Positions 37,858 to 47,093 are shown, counted from the first letter of the stretch. The stretch: 64,000 nucleotides of DNA from Pontibacter populi (GCF_019336435.1 NZ_JAHWXQ010000004.1:248001-312000); one strand, 5' to 3'. Numbers and translations: made by a program. Notes: a model not told the origin generated them from the sequence alone.

Positions 37858-37896
37858 ACGCCTGCGTTGCCAACTATAATCCGGCAGCGCAGGTGT
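37858..37896 (+). terminator. Bidirectional terminator
   Basis: 14-bp stem ACGCCTGCGTTGCC with GGCAGCGCAGGTGT (two G-T pairs), followed by TTTTTTGTTTT. The AACTATA motif forms part of the loop. It lies between two convergent genes. Confidence 0.9.
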
Positions 37897-37904
37897 TTTT
37901 TGTT

Positions 37905-38423
37905 TTACTCTTTACCGGTAAACCAGCTGCTGTACATTACATAGTTGTTAGCTACTTTGTCAAGGCCGTCAATCTGCGCCTGGCTTAGCTGCTTCACTTT
38001 TTTAGCCGGGATACCCGCATAGATCCAACCCGATTCGCACACGGTATTTTCGAGAACTATAGCCCCGGCAGCAATGATACAATTCTTCTGCACTACGGCA
38101 TTATCCATCACTATAGAACCCATACCGATCAACACGTTATCTTCTACGTTACAACCGTGCACGATGGCATTATGCCCTACCGACACGTTGCTGCCAATCG
38201 TTGTAGCGGCCTTCTGGTAGGTGCAGTGTATCACGGCGCCATCCTGTATGTTGGTTTTGTCACCGATCCGTATCGAATTCACGTCTCCCCGAATCACGGC
38301 ATTAAACCACACCGAGCACTCGTGGCCCATTATCACATCGCCAACTATAGTTGCGTTCTCTGCGACAAACGTATCATCGCCAATCTGTGGCGACAGGCCT
38401 TTTACCGGAAGTATTATGGGCAT
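37905..38423 (-). CDS. Gamma carbonic anhydrase family protein
   Basis: A 172-residue left-handed beta-helix protein built of hexapeptide repeats. Zinc ligands are His66 (AVIHCTYQ), His84 (VGHNAIV) and His89 (VHGC), spaced as in Cam and the YrdA/PaaY group. Asn and Asp residues at RGDVNSIRIGD and NIQDG are the usual catalytic or structural positions. It probably acts as a cytoplasmic carbonic anhydrase, but several YrdA-like proteins show no such activity, so the reaction is uncertain. Confidence 0.88.
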   Translation of the reverse strand: MPIILPVKGLSPQIGDDTFVAENATIVGDVIMGHECSVWFNAVIRGDVNSIRIGDKTNIQDGAVIHCTYQKAATTIGSNVSVGHNAIVHGCNVEDNVLIGMGSIVMDNAVVQKNCIIAAGAIVLENTVCESGWIYAGIPAKKVKQLSQAQIDGLDKVANNYVMYSSWFTGKE

Positions 38424-38435
38424 ATTTTTTAATTA

Positions 38436-38571
38436 TGAATGAGGAATTATGAATGGGTGGTAAAGTTATAGTTTAATTGTTTAGTGTTGAATTGTTAAAT
38501 GGTTACCCAAGTAAACATATTGCCAACCGCATCAAAAGTCCAACAATCAACAATTTAACAATTAAGCCTTC
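38436..38571. repeat. AT-rich dispersed modules between two minus-strand genes
   Basis: AATTATGAAT copies at 38431-38455, then TTGAATTGTTAAATGG (38487-38502), and its inverted counterpart CAACAATTTAACAATTA near 38549-38566. Together they could fold into a long imperfect stem that may also end the radical SAM transcript. AATTATGAATT copies recur at 39549-39588 and a related tract at 26612-26645. Confidence 0.5.
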
Positions 38572-39545
38572 AGCAGTCTCTTCCAGGTGCCTTTGCTATA
38601 GTTGTATTTCAGGGTACTGGGCAGGGCTTTCCAGAAGTATTTATTTAGGTTTACGGCAAAACTGGGTTGCATGTAGCAGTTAATCGTACAGCCTTCACAT
38701 GCTGGCAGCCTCCCTTCCAGTTGCTTCAGTTTCTCTACTTCAGGGCTATAGTATAGTTGGTGCAGATTGCCATTGATCGGGTAGGTTTTAGCGCCCAGGT
38801 GGTAGCAGGGCAATACCAGTTCGTTTTCAGGGGAGATAACGATAGTGGTAGTGGCAGCTTTACAGACCGGATCGCTGATATGGTTTCCGCCATCTCTGCG
38901 GAGCTGAATAAAACCGTCGTTCAGATACACACCTTTCCGTTTGCCAAAAGCCGACAAGTATTCCAGTTCTTCTTCCGTTAAGCGTTCGCCGGTTTCTACC
39001 CCATTATATTCAAAGGCCGGGTTCAGGATAAGTACCAGTTTATTTGGCTGCGTTATCGTTCGGTACACTTCCTCCAGCTCGTGTAGGTTGTGCTTAAAAA
39101 CTGTGAAAAGAATATCCGGCCGTTCGCCCAGCTCCTTCGCCACCTTTACCGATTCCATCACAAAATCATAACAGGCCACTCCCCTGCCTAAATCGTGTTT
39201 TTCTTTGTCAGCCGAGTCGAGCGAAAAATGCAGCATGTCCACTTTCCCTTTCAGCCGCTCGGCAAATTTCGGGTAAAGCATGGCATTGGTGGTGAGCGTG
39301 GTGATAAAGCCCATGTCGTGTGCCATGCCCAGCATCTCGTCGATCTGCCGGTGCAGCAGTGGTTCGCCACCCGTAAAGTCAATTACCTGTACGCCTAGTT
39401 TCTTCAGGTCGCGCAGGTTCTGCTGCACATCATCTATGGTTATGTAAGGCGATGGTTTTTCCCAGATGTCGCAGAACGAGCACTTTGCGTTACAGCGGTA
39501 GGTAACGTAATAGTTGCAAAGTACAGGTCTGGTTCTCAGGAGCAT
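38562..39545 (-). CDS. Radical SAM protein with SPASM/Twitch-like C-terminus
   Basis: A 327-residue enzyme with the 4Fe-4S motif C18-x3-C22-x2-C25 (YRCNAKCSFCDIW) and the SAM-binding TGGEPLL. A C-terminal Cys cluster (PVCKAATTT, LPCYHLGA, CEGCTINCYMQ) suggests an auxiliary cluster domain. Sequence style is close to the MoaA/PqqE/HpnH-like branch, but the substrate is not evident and no neighbouring precursor peptide gene is visible. It runs leftward, and its stop lies within the AT-rich repeat tract. A CAAAATTA (-7) box is at 39565-39572. Confidence 0.85.
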   Translation of the reverse strand: MLLRTRPVLCNYYVTYRCNAKCSFCDIWEKPSPYITIDDVQQNLRDLKKLGVQVIDFTGGEPLLHRQIDEMLGMAHDMGFITTLTTNAMLYPKFAERLKGKVDMLHFSLDSADKEKHDLGRGVACYDFVMESVKVAKELGERPDILFTVFKHNLHELEEVYRTITQPNKLVLILNPAFEYNGVETGERLTEEELEYLSAFGKRKGVYLNDGFIQLRRDGGNHISDPVCKAATTTIVISPENELVLPCYHLGAKTYPINGNLHQLYYSPEVEKLKQLEGRLPACEGCTINCYMQPSFAVNLNKYFWKALPSTLKYNYSKGTWKRLLKA

Positions 39546-39687
39546 TTTTGGTGAATTATGAATTCAAAATTATGAATTAAGAATTAGTATAAAGTACGCA
39601 GGGCAGAATGAATTAACTAAGCTATAGTTTTTCTACATTTAGACCGCTGATCTTCCTTAACTTTCTAACATCCAAACTTTCAAACTT

Positions 39688-40107
39688 ATGAAGAGGCAAA
39701 ACATTTCATCCGGCGCTGTGTGGGAAGATATAATCGGTTATAGTCGTGCTGTGAGGGTAGGCAATGTAATTGAAGTGGCAGGCACTACCGCTACCGATGG
39801 CGACCAGGTCATTGGAAAAGGCAATGCGTACGAGCAGACAAAGTTCATTCTTCAGAAGATTGAAAAAGCCCTGGAAGCAGCTGGCGCAACAATGGAAGAC
39901 GTAGTGCGCACCCGCATGTTTGTGACCGATATCAGTCAATGGGAAGAGATTGGCCGCGCGCATGGCGAAGTGTTCCGAACTATAAAACCGGCCTCAACTA
40001 TGGTGCAGGTAAGTGCGCTTATAAACCCGGAGCTTCTGGTAGAAATAGAAGTAACAGCTTTACTTTCCGCAGAACACCCGCAAACCGAAGGCTTCTCTCT
40101 TAGGTAA
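39688..40107 (+). CDS. RidA/YjgF-family protein
   Basis: A 139-residue trimer-forming family member. The key Arg lies in VVRTRMFVTDI and the conserved Glu in LVEIEVTAL, consistent with an active enamine/imine deaminase that removes reactive 2-aminoacrylate-type intermediates. The N-terminal SSGAVWEDIIGYSRAV is typical of the Rid subgroup with a longer N-terminus rather than archetypal RidA. No pyridoxal enzyme is adjacent. Confidence 0.88.
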   Translation: MKRQNISSGAVWEDIIGYSRAVRVGNVIEVAGTTATDGDQVIGKGNAYEQTKFILQKIEKALEAAGATMEDVVRTRMFVTDISQWEEIGRAHGEVFRTIKPASTMVQVSALINPELLVEIEVTALLSAEHPQTEGFSLR

Positions 40108-40133
40108 AGCAGCTATAGTTTCATAGCCATCAA

Positions 40134-40586
40134 TTAACCCACCCCTACCCCTCCCGGGAGGGGAATCTTGGCTATAGTTATAGTTGGTGGATATAGTTCT
40201 ATAGCTTCTGCCTTAACACCCCTGTAGTCCCCTCAAGGGGACAATTGCTGCCGATACCAATTTCCAAGCTATAGTCTATAGTTACTTATCACGATCAGGA
40301 CAGGTTTACCTGTCCCTTCGAAACAATCATCCCGATAAAGCTCGAAGCTGACCGGCTCAAACTATAGACAAACTATAACTATGAGAAAGATTTCAGTCTT
40401 TGGGTTGAGCGCCTTTGCTTTGTTGCGGTGCCGTGAGGCAGCCCGAGGCACGAGGGTAGCAGGAAAGCAGCAGCGCGATGCCCGAAGACGGGGCCTCCCG
40501 GTCGTGAGGGCACCAAAGCCAACTATAACACTGTAGGTACCTAGAGCTCCCAGGATTGAAGCATATTTGAAAGCAAGGCTTGGTTC
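40134..40586 (-). repeat. Composite repeat island 4 (A-D-C1-B, reversed)
   Basis: B 40134-40167 (CCCCTCCCGGGAGGGG), linker 40170-40206, C1 40213-40243, D 40298-40315 (GGACAGGTTTACCTGTCC), A 40393-40586 with the same alternative middle as island 3 (GCTGCTTTCCTGC type on the minus strand). Nine TATAGTT/AACTATA motifs occur between 40100 and 40620. It lies between two convergent genes. Confidence 0.85.
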
Positions 40587-40661
40587 AAATAGTAAGTATA
40601 GGCAACTATAGGCAAAGCCGTTGGTAAGCTTGTCCCTGTCGCACCAGCAGCGGGGTATACG

Positions 40662-40723
40662 AAATGACAAAACAAAACCGCCGGAAAGCATGGTGGTTTC
40701 CCGGCGGTTTTGTTTTGTCATTT
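40662..40723 (-). terminator. Very long hairpin terminator of abgT
   Basis: Arms of about 26 bp (AAATGACAAAACAAAACCGC... and its complement) with a single one-base bulge enclose a 9-nt loop. The GC-rich GCCGG part lies next to the loop and the arms end in T-runs both ways. The length is unusual for an intrinsic terminator and could result from a repeat inserted as an inverted pair. Confidence 0.85.
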
Positions 40724-40729
40724 TATTAT

Positions 40730-42259
40730 TTACTTCGGCATATACAACTCGGCTCCCGGGCCAATTGGCAGCCCCAACAATATCCAGATAATGAACATGA
40801 TGATCCAGCCGATCAGGAAGGTAATGGAGTATGGCAACATGGTGGAGATCACTGTACCGATTCCTGCTTTCTTATCATAGCGCTGTATAAAAGCCACAAT
40901 TAAGGCGAAGTACGACATCATTGGAGAGATAATGTTGGTAACACTATCGCCGATGCGGTACGCTACCTGCGTAAACTCCGGCGTATAGCCGAGCAGCATG
41001 AACATCGGGATGAAAACCGGCGCCATAATAGCCCACTTAGCTGATGCCGAACCCATAACCATATTGATAGAAGCTGCTACCAGGATAAACATGATCATCA
41101 GTGGAATACCGCTCAGACCCATTGTTTTAAGCACTTCAGCACCATTAATGGCTAATATAAGCCCCAGGTTTGTCCAGTTAAAGTAGGCCACGAACTGCGC
41201 TGCAAAAAACACCAGTACAATATAAGAGCCCAGTGTCTCCATTGACTTGGCCATGCCGCGCATTACATCGCTGTCATTCTTTATAGTTTTAGCACCTATG
41301 CCATACGCAATACCAGCCACGCCAGCCAGTATAAAGATAAACGCAACTATACCCGACATGAACGGTGAATGAAGGATCTCACCAGTTTCAGGGTTGCGTA
41401 GGTAACCATTTTCCGGAATCAAGCCGCCGAGTATAAAAGCTACCATCAGCAGCACAGCTATGCCAGCGTAAAGTATGCCTCGCTTTTCCTGTGTATTCAG
41501 GCGGTCAATACTTTCAGGTTTCTCATCGCCGGTATATTCACCAAGTCTAGGTATAACTACTTTTTCAGTTACCCAGGTACCTAAACCAGCAATCAGGAAC
41601 GTAGACACGAACATGAAATAATAGTTGGCAGCTGGATTAACCGCATAGTTCGGATCGATGATCCTGGCTGCTTCTGTGGAAAGACCAGCCAGCAACGGAT
41701 CTATGGTACCGAGTAACAGGTTGGCACTATAACCACCCGATACACCTGCAAATGCCGCAGCCAGACCAGCCAGTGGATGACGGCCAGCCGCCAGGAAAAT
41801 GATAGCCGCCAGTGGCACCAGCAGCACATATCCAACCTCTGATGCGGTGTTAGACATAACGCCCGCAAATACGATTACAAATGTAAGCAGCCGCTTTGGC
41901 GAAGCCAGCACTACTAGGCGCAGTACTGCCCCAATCAGGCCTGTTCCCTCGGCAATACCGATCCCCAGCAACGACACCAGTACCGTACCCAGCGGCGCGA
42001 AGCCAGTAAAATTGGTTACCATGCGTGTCAGGATCATGTGCAGCCCTTCGGCAGAGACCAGGTTAACAGGCGCTACCGTTTCGCCGGTACCGGGGTGTAC
42101 TACGGCCATATCAAAAAGGCTGGCTACCCATGAGAGTATAATTACCAGCAACGCAAAACCTGCAAATAAAGTGGCAGGATGTGGAAGGGCATTTCCGATA
42201 CGTTCTATCACAGACAGAAACCTGTCGATGCCGGATTTTTTTTCTTGTAGTGCAGGCAT
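40730..42259 (-). CDS. AbgT-family transporter
   Basis: A 509-residue polytopic protein of the AbgT family (p-aminobenzoyl-glutamate transporters; some members, such as MtrF and YdaH, export antifolates). Diagnostic stretches are [39 protein letters not shown] and [18 protein letters not shown]. About 12-13 membrane segments, including hairpins, are visible. Whether it imports aminobenzoyl-glutamate or exports sulfonamides cannot be judged. No abgA/abgB hydrolase is adjacent. Its extreme 3' end is a long hairpin terminator. Confidence 0.93.
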   Translation of the reverse strand: MPALQEKKSGIDRFLSVIERIGNALPHPATLFAGFALLVIILSWVASLFDMAVVHPGTGETVAPVNLVSAEGLHMILTRMVTNFTGFAPLGTVLVSLLGIGIAEGTGLIGAVLRLVVLASPKRLLTFVIVFAGVMSNTASEVGYVLLVPLAAIIFLAAGRHPLAGLAAAFAGVSGGYSANLLLGTIDPLLAGLSTEAARIIDPNYAVNPAANYYFMFVSTFLIAGLGTWVTEKVVIPRLGEYTGDEKPESIDRLNTQEKRGILYAGIAVLLMVAFILGGLIPENGYLRNPETGEILHSPFMSGIVAFIFILAGVAGIAYGIGAKTIKNDSDVMRGMAKSMETLGSYIVLVFFAAQFVAYFNWTNLGLILAINGAEVLKTMGLSGIPLMIMFILVAASINMVMGSASAKWAIMAPVFIPMFMLLGYTPEFTQVAYRIGDSVTNIISPMMSYFALIVAFIQRYDKKAGIGTVISTMLPYSITFLIGWIIMFIIWILLGLPIGPGAELYMPK

Positions 42260-42414
42260 AAAATAAGGTGAATGATGTGCGGCCTGCGCAGAAAAAGAAG
42301 CTGCTTCCGGCCAGATAGATTTAATTTAGCTCCTGAATTTCCTTAAAAACCCTGACACCTGCAAACTTTCCGGGAAATCCCTAACTTGGCAGCTGCTTAT
42401 AGTTTACACTTTTT

Positions 42415-43311
42415 ATGATACTACCCCTGCAACCCGGCGACCGCATCGCCATTATTTCTACAGCCCGAAAAATCACCACTCAGGAGCTTGCGCCAGCCAT
42501 CCGGACATTTGAAAACTGGGGTTTACAGGTGGTTCTGGGCCAAACGATAGATGCTAGCTATAACCAGTTTGCCGGCGACGATGCGCTTCGTTTGCAGGAC
42601 TTCCAGCAGATGCTCGACGATGAAACTATAAAAGCCATCGTCTGCGCACGCGGCGGTTACGGCACCACCCGCATCATCGACCAGGTAGATTTCTCGAAGT
42701 TCCGGAAGCAGCCAAAATGGGTAGTTGGATTCAGCGACGTTACTACCATACACAGCCACATCCATAACCTGGGCATCGAAACTATACACGCCATTATGCC
42801 AGTGCTCTTTGGCCGCGAAGAAACGATTGATTCTGTGGAAACCCTGCGTAAAGTGCTCTTTGGCGAAAGCTTAAACTATAGTTCAGCGCCACATGCTTTT
42901 AACCGAACCGGCACTGCCCAAGGCCAGTTGGTAGGCGGAAACCTATCCATGCTGCACACGCTTACCGGCACAAAATCCGATATCAGCACCGAAGGTAAGA
43001 TCCTGTTTCTCGAAGACCTTGACGAATACCTGTACCACATCGACCGCATGCTGGTGCACCTCGACCGCAGCGGCAAACTTCACAACCTGGCCGGGCTTAT
43101 AGTTGGCGATATGAGCGACATGAAAGACAACACCATTCCCTTTGGCAAAACAGCTTACGAAATTATTTTAGAGCATACCGGCAGGTACAATTACCCTGTC
43201 TGCTTCGATTTCCCGGTTGGCCACGAGCCGCTGAATTTAGCCTTGGTGTGCGGAAGAGAAGCTGTGCTGGATGTGAGTGAATCGGGTGCGAAGTTGGAGT
43301 ATGTTTTATAG
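42415..43311 (+). CDS. ldcA: LD-carboxypeptidase (S66 family)
   Basis: The 298-residue protein matches LdcA/MccF serine peptidases. Nucleophile Ser107 lies in VVGFSDVT, preceded by the CARGGYGTTRI loop. The catalytic Glu is in LFLEDLDEYLYHIDRM and the His in FPVGHEPLNLAL. It removes the terminal D-Ala from murein tetrapeptides in recycling, in the cytoplasm. No signal peptide is present. The iterated motif occurs five times within 0.9 kb of coding sequence (for example at 42623, 42779 and 42872). Confidence 0.93.
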   Translation: MILPLQPGDRIAIISTARKITTQELAPAIRTFENWGLQVVLGQTIDASYNQFAGDDALRLQDFQQMLDDETIKAIVCARGGYGTTRIIDQVDFSKFRKQPKWVVGFSDVTTIHSHIHNLGIETIHAIMPVLFGREETIDSVETLRKVLFGESLNYSSAPHAFNRTGTAQGQLVGGNLSMLHTLTGTKSDISTEGKILFLEDLDEYLYHIDRMLVHLDRSGKLHNLAGLIVGDMSDMKDNTIPFGKTAYEIILEHTGRYNYPVCFDFPVGHEPLNLALVCGREAVLDVSESGAKLEYVL

Positions 43312-43378
43312 TTTGAAAATGCTATATTGAGGTAGAACTATGATGATAAACTATAAAGCCAACTACATACATAGTGCA

Positions 43379-43402
43379 GATAAGCGTATGTTGTCGTTTA
43401 TC
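43379..43402. repeat. Imperfect inverted repeat at the left edge of the low-GC pair
   Basis: GATAAGCG and CGTTTATC (7 of 8 matched) flank TATGTTGT. It sits 30 bp before the zinc-ribbon gene and just after the last iterated motif of the left flank (43348). It may mark an insertion boundary. Confidence 0.35.
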
Positions 43403-43432
43403 CGGTAGTTACCTATAAGCAAAAAGTATAAA

Positions 43433-44200
43433 ATGTACGTTCAAGAAGTAGCAATAGACATAAAAACTGAAGCCAATAAGGATGAACTTGTTGACGAGTT
43501 CAATTTGCTTATGTCTCACTTCCGCAGTAACGGACAGACTCAAGGTAAAATAGAATCCCAGTTTATCGACCACAACAGGATAGTTTGCTTGCCTTTCTCT
43601 CATGAAAAGAATTCTCTGAACAGTGAGTTTCATAACTTTTATGTCAATAGGCAGATTGAGAAGTTAGAAAACATCTGTGGATCAGAACTTCAGGTAAGAA
43701 CAGTAGGCAAAACCTATGAAAGCTACCAAGGTACTTGTAAGTGTGAAAAGCCGAGGCTTTACATTCTTATCACTAACTACATTACAATTCAATCACCAAT
43801 AACCTGTGGTACTTGTAACCAAGCAGTTCCATTATACAGACTTCCCAAGTACTCTGACTTTGGGTATATGCCTATCTTGAGTTGGGAGTCGAACTACCAG
43901 AGCTGTGATACCTTACAAATGAATTGTGAAGTTGGAGAGCGTTGGGCCTTAAACCAAATGCAGGAATTGAGCTCCCAACTTTCTAAGCAAGGGCTGGAGA
44001 TTTGTAAAAGAGTAGAAGAGTTAACAGGTATTACAACTTATTATTACCTATTCAACTACAGGAAAATAAAAGGAGACGAATTATCTAAACCATGCCCAAA
44101 GTGTGGCAAGCAATGGAATTTAAATAAACCGTTGCATGGGTTCTATGACTTTAAATGTGATACTTGCAAATTAGTGTCAACAGTAACTTCAAACACTTAA
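43433..44200 (+). CDS. Zinc-ribbon protein, DUF2310-like
   Basis: A 255-residue protein with no signal peptide. The C-terminus holds a zinc ribbon (PCPKCGKQW, then CDTCKL), and a second Cys group occurs in TCKCEKP and ITCGTCNQ near the middle. This arrangement matches my recollection of DUF2310, described as possibly nucleic-acid-binding. No function is known to me. Base composition is clearly lower in GC than in ldcA, no iterated motif is present, and an attC-like structure follows the stop, all pointing to acquisition. Confidence 0.78.
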   Translation: MYVQEVAIDIKTEANKDELVDEFNLLMSHFRSNGQTQGKIESQFIDHNRIVCLPFSHEKNSLNSEFHNFYVNRQIEKLENICGSELQVRTVGKTYESYQGTCKCEKPRLYILITNYITIQSPITCGTCNQAVPLYRLPKYSDFGYMPILSWESNYQSCDTLQMNCEVGERWALNQMQELSSQLSKQGLEICKRVEELTGITTYYYLFNYRKIKGDELSKPCPKCGKQWNLNKPLHGFYDFKCDTCKLVSTVTSNT

Positions 44201-44210
44201 AAATACCAGC

Positions 44211-44275
44211 AGGTAACAAGGTGCAGCATTTATGCTCGGCTCCGCCTCGCCCATCAGCTGCACAAGACGTTAGCT
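44211..44275 (+). other. attC-like imperfect inverted repeat
   Basis: A 65-bp element between two foreign-looking genes. Outer arms TAAC (44214-44217) and GTTA (44269-44272), inner perfect arms GTGCAGC (44221-44227) and GCTGCAC (44257-44263), unequal spacers (3 and 5 nt) and a 29-nt centre match the R''-L''-L'-R' layout of integron attC sites. The right end GTTAGCT fits GTTRRRY except at one base. The next gene starts 16 bp after it, as in gene cassettes. No integrase is in the window. Confidence 0.5.
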
Positions 44276-44290
44276 GTTATGGAAAAGTAA

Positions 44291-45256
44291 ATGAATAGCA
44301 CGATCAGATTGAAAAAAGAACAGTCTTTAAACGAATATTTTTTCAGAATCAACAGAGCCATTGATTATATTAAATCCAATCTCGACGAAGATTTATCACT
44401 CGATAAACTGGCAGAGGTTTCGAACTTCTCAAAATTTCACTTCCATCGCATTTTCAAGGCCTTAACAGGCACTACATTAAATAACTTTATCAAAAACGCC
44501 CGGGTACAAAGGGCTATGTTTTACCTAATCAATAATCCTTGTACCCCTATTTCAGATATTGCCTATCAAAGCGGCTTTGCTACTGAAACTTCATTCTTTA
44601 GGAGTTTTAAAGAAGTGCATGGTATTACTGCTACTGAGTTTAGAGACAGCCACCAAAAAGAAAATAGCAAGAATTGTAAGCAAGACAGCAACATAGGTAG
44701 TCTGGAAAAAGAAACACAACAGTACCTTGCCTCCAAAATTTATAACCTAAAAACTATGAGTATGGACAATGGCAAAGCTATTGAAGTAGAAGTGAAAGAA
44801 TTATCTGAATTACATGTGGTGTATGTAAGGAATCTCAATATCCGCCTGCATGATAGCGAAACATTTGGAAAAATGTTCGACGCACTGATGAGGTGGGCAG
44901 CTCCAAGGGGGCTGGTCAATTTCCCTGAAACTAAAGCGTTAACTGTTTATAGAAGTAATCCTAACTTGGAAGGTATGATTCAGGCGGATGTTTGCCTGAC
45001 AGTGCCGGAAGAGACTGAAGGTGAAGGTTTCATCGGGAGAACGACCCTATCAGGTGGTATGTATGCGGTCGTGCATAAAGAAGCAACGATGGCCGAATGT
45101 TTTTCAACATGGGATTATATTTTTGAAGATTGGTTTCCAGCTAATGGGTATCAACCAGATAATAGAAATTTTTACATAAACCACTTGAATGAGGCGGAGA
45201 AGCATCCACAAAAGCTGCATATATTTGATATGTGCATACCTGTAAAACCATTATAA
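44291..45256 (+). CDS. AraC-family regulator with GyrI-like domain
   Basis: A 321-residue protein. Residues about 15-115 form the AraC double helix-turn-helix (DLSLDKLAEVSNFSKFHFHRIF, then ISDIAYQSGFATETSFFRSF). Residues about 155-320 match GyrI/SbmC-like ligand-binding domains (VVYVRNLNIRLH, YPVHKEAT-like region near GGMYAVVHKEAT, and the end HIFDMCIPVKPL). Such proteins often respond to small hydrophobic compounds or peptides. It is the second gene of the low-GC, motif-free stretch and follows the attC-like site. A GTAACAAGGT half-site occurs just after its stop (45266-45275). Confidence 0.9.
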   Translation: MNSTIRLKKEQSLNEYFFRINRAIDYIKSNLDEDLSLDKLAEVSNFSKFHFHRIFKALTGTTLNNFIKNARVQRAMFYLINNPCTPISDIAYQSGFATETSFFRSFKEVHGITATEFRDSHQKENSKNCKQDSNIGSLEKETQQYLASKIYNLKTMSMDNGKAIEVEVKELSELHVVYVRNLNIRLHDSETFGKMFDALMRWAAPRGLVNFPETKALTVYRSNPNLEGMIQADVCLTVPEETEGEGFIGRTTLSGGMYAVVHKEATMAECFSTWDYIFEDWFPANGYQPDNRNFYINHLNEAEKHPQKLHIFDMCIPVKPL

Positions 45257-45402
45257 CCACGACAAGTAACAAGGTATAAAAAGGAGCAGCTGAAACATGT
45301 AAAGCTGGCTTTAGTCCTATTTAGACTCAATATTAGGTTTAAAGGGTTTTGCAAATAAAGCTGCCTTTTTTATACAGGACTTAACTCCGCCACAATCTAA
45401 CT

Positions 45403-45942
45403 ATGCCCAACTATAGATCATTCGAAACAGAGCGTCTCTTGCTTATACCAAGCACCGAAGACGATGCTGCTTTTGTGCTGGAACTGCTGAACACACCCAA
45501 ATGGCTGCAATATATTGGCGACCGGAAAGTGCATACCCTGGAAGCTGCAAAGGAGTACATCAGGAACAGGATGCTGCCGCAGTATGCAAAGTTAGGCTAC
45601 GGCAACTATACGGTTACCCGGAAAGATGATGGGGCAAAACTCGGTAATTGTGGCCTTTACGACCGCGAAGGGTTGGAAGGAATAGATATTGGGTTTGCGT
45701 TTTTGCCCGAACACGAAGGCAAAGGTTATGCCCGGGAGGCTGCCACAGAAGTTAAGCGCGCTGCCATAGAAGTTTTTGGTCTGAACCGCATCGGTGCCAT
45801 TACAGTTAAAGAGAATACCTCGTCGCAGAAGCTACTGGAGAAGCTCGGCTTACGATTCCTGAAAACGGTACAGTTGCCCAACAGCGATGAGGAACTGCTA
45901 TACTATGAACTTATAGTTACACCTGCTCCAGTTATAGTTTAG
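45403..45942 (+). CDS. GNAT N-acetyltransferase (RimJ/RimL-like)
   Basis: A 179-residue acetyltransferase. The start is METERLLLIP-like (SFETERLLLIPSTEDD), the acetyl-CoA loop is LPEHEGKGYAREAA, and the C-terminal VKENTSSQKLLEKLGLRFL is the typical Asn-Ser helix of this branch. The acceptor (ribosomal protein N-terminus, amino acid or antibiotic) cannot be told from sequence. The iterated motif overlaps codons 3-5, and it forms a likely unit with the membrane protein 46 bp downstream. Confidence 0.88.
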   Translation: MPNYRSFETERLLLIPSTEDDAAFVLELLNTPKWLQYIGDRKVHTLEAAKEYIRNRMLPQYAKLGYGNYTVTRKDDGAKLGNCGLYDREGLEGIDIGFAFLPEHEGKGYAREAATEVKRAAIEVFGLNRIGAITVKENTSSQKLLEKLGLRFLKTVQLPNSDEELLYYELIVTPAPVIV

Positions 45943-45988
45943 AATTCCGGAACGTCCTACTACCAAACCATTCAATCTGTAAACCACT

Positions 45989-46369
45989 ATGCTGAAATAC
46001 TTTTTACTCTGGTTTCCGATGATCGTGCTGGCTGTAATAAACGGAACGGCACGCGACCTTTGGTATAAGAACTATGTGGGCGAATTAGCTGGCCGGCAGA
46101 TCTCAACTATAACACTCCTTTTGCTTTTTGCAGTTTACATCTGGTTTGTAATTAAAACGTATCCACCAGCTACTTCGGAGCAAGCCCTAACTACAGGAAT
46201 CCTCTGGCTTGTTTTAACACTTATCTTCGAGTTTGGGATGGGATATATGACAGGGAAAACGTGGGCACAGATGCTGGAAGACTACAACCTTATGCAGGGT
46301 CGCATCTGGGTATTGATTCCGATCTGGGTTGGCACTGCACCTTACCTGTTCTATAAGGTCCTGAGATAG
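45989..46369 (+). CDS. Small four-helix membrane protein of unknown function
   Basis: A 126-residue protein with four hydrophobic segments (FLLWFPMIVLAVING, TLLLLFAVYIWFVI, GILWLVLTLIFEFGMG, VLIPIWVGTAPYLFY). An acidic helix-capping pair in LIFEFGMGYMTGKTW is the only polar membrane feature. I do not recognise a family name. It follows the GNAT gene by 46 bp and converges with the Nth-like gene only 16 bp away. Confidence 0.75.
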   Translation: MLKYFLLWFPMIVLAVINGTARDLWYKNYVGELAGRQISTITLLLLFAVYIWFVIKTYPPATSEQALTTGILWLVLTLIFEFGMGYMTGKTWAQMLEDYNLMQGRIWVLIPIWVGTAPYLFYKVLR

Positions 46370-46385
46370 AAACTATAGTTTACCG

Positions 46386-47093
46386 TTACGCTGCTTTGTC
46401 AATTCCCTTAAACCGCACATCCTGGTAATAATTGCAGATGTTATGCAGCACGCATTCTTCGCATTTAGGCGCAAAAAATGTACAGACGCGTTGCCCGTGG
46501 CGCAGCATGTGCACATGGAAGTTGAATAGCTCTACCGGATCTTCGGGGAGCATGTGCAGCAGCAGGTCATGGGCTTTGTTGGCGGTGACTTTGGCTCCTA
46601 TCAGCCCCACCCGCTGGCTTATCCGGAACACGTGCGTATCTACGGGCATTACCGGTTTATAAAAGTTAAAAAGCAATAGCAAAGTGGCAGTTTTGGGTCC
46701 TACTCCGGGCAGCTTGGTCAGCCAGTCCATCGCTTCATCTACAGGCAGGTCTTCCAGGAAATCGATACTGAACTCGCCGCGTTCTTCTTTTATAATCCGC
46801 AGTGTTTGCTGTATCTGCGGAACCTTCTGGCCGGGGTAGCGGGTGGTTTGTATGGCGTCGGCCAGCTCTTCAAAATCAGCGTTCATCACACCTTCCCAGT
46901 CCCCGAAACGCTCCAGCATGGTATAAAAAGCCTTTTCCTCGTCTTTGTGGTTGGTGCGGTGCGAGAGCATCGTGGAGATCAGCTCGTGCATGTGGTCGCG
47001 GCGCTTCTCCAGTTTCAGGCGCTTGTAGGCCTTGTTCAGGAGCTCGTGTGTGAGCAGTGTTTTTTCTTCCGGCGGTAGTTCGTGTGCGTCCAT
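46386..47093 (-). CDS. nth: Endonuclease III-like DNA glycosylase
   Basis: The 235-residue HhH-GPD glycosylase carries the hairpin LPGVGPKTA with its catalytic Lys, the catalytic Asp in MPVDTHVFR, and a C-x6-C-x2-C-x5-C 4Fe-4S loop (CTFFAPKCEECVLHNIC). It removes oxidised pyrimidines and nicks the abasic site. It is slightly longer than E. coli Nth (211 residues), with a divergent N-terminus, so it may be one of two Nth paralogues and the substrate range is uncertain. A Met at 47099 is an alternative start. Confidence 0.88.
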   Translation of the reverse strand: MDAHELPPEEKTLLTHELLNKAYKRLKLEKRRDHMHELISTMLSHRTNHKDEEKAFYTMLERFGDWEGVMNADFEELADAIQTTRYPGQKVPQIQQTLRIIKEERGEFSIDFLEDLPVDEAMDWLTKLPGVGPKTATLLLLFNFYKPVMPVDTHVFRISQRVGLIGAKVTANKAHDLLLHMLPEDPVELFNFHVHMLRHGQRVCTFFAPKCEECVLHNICNYYQDVRFKGIDKAA

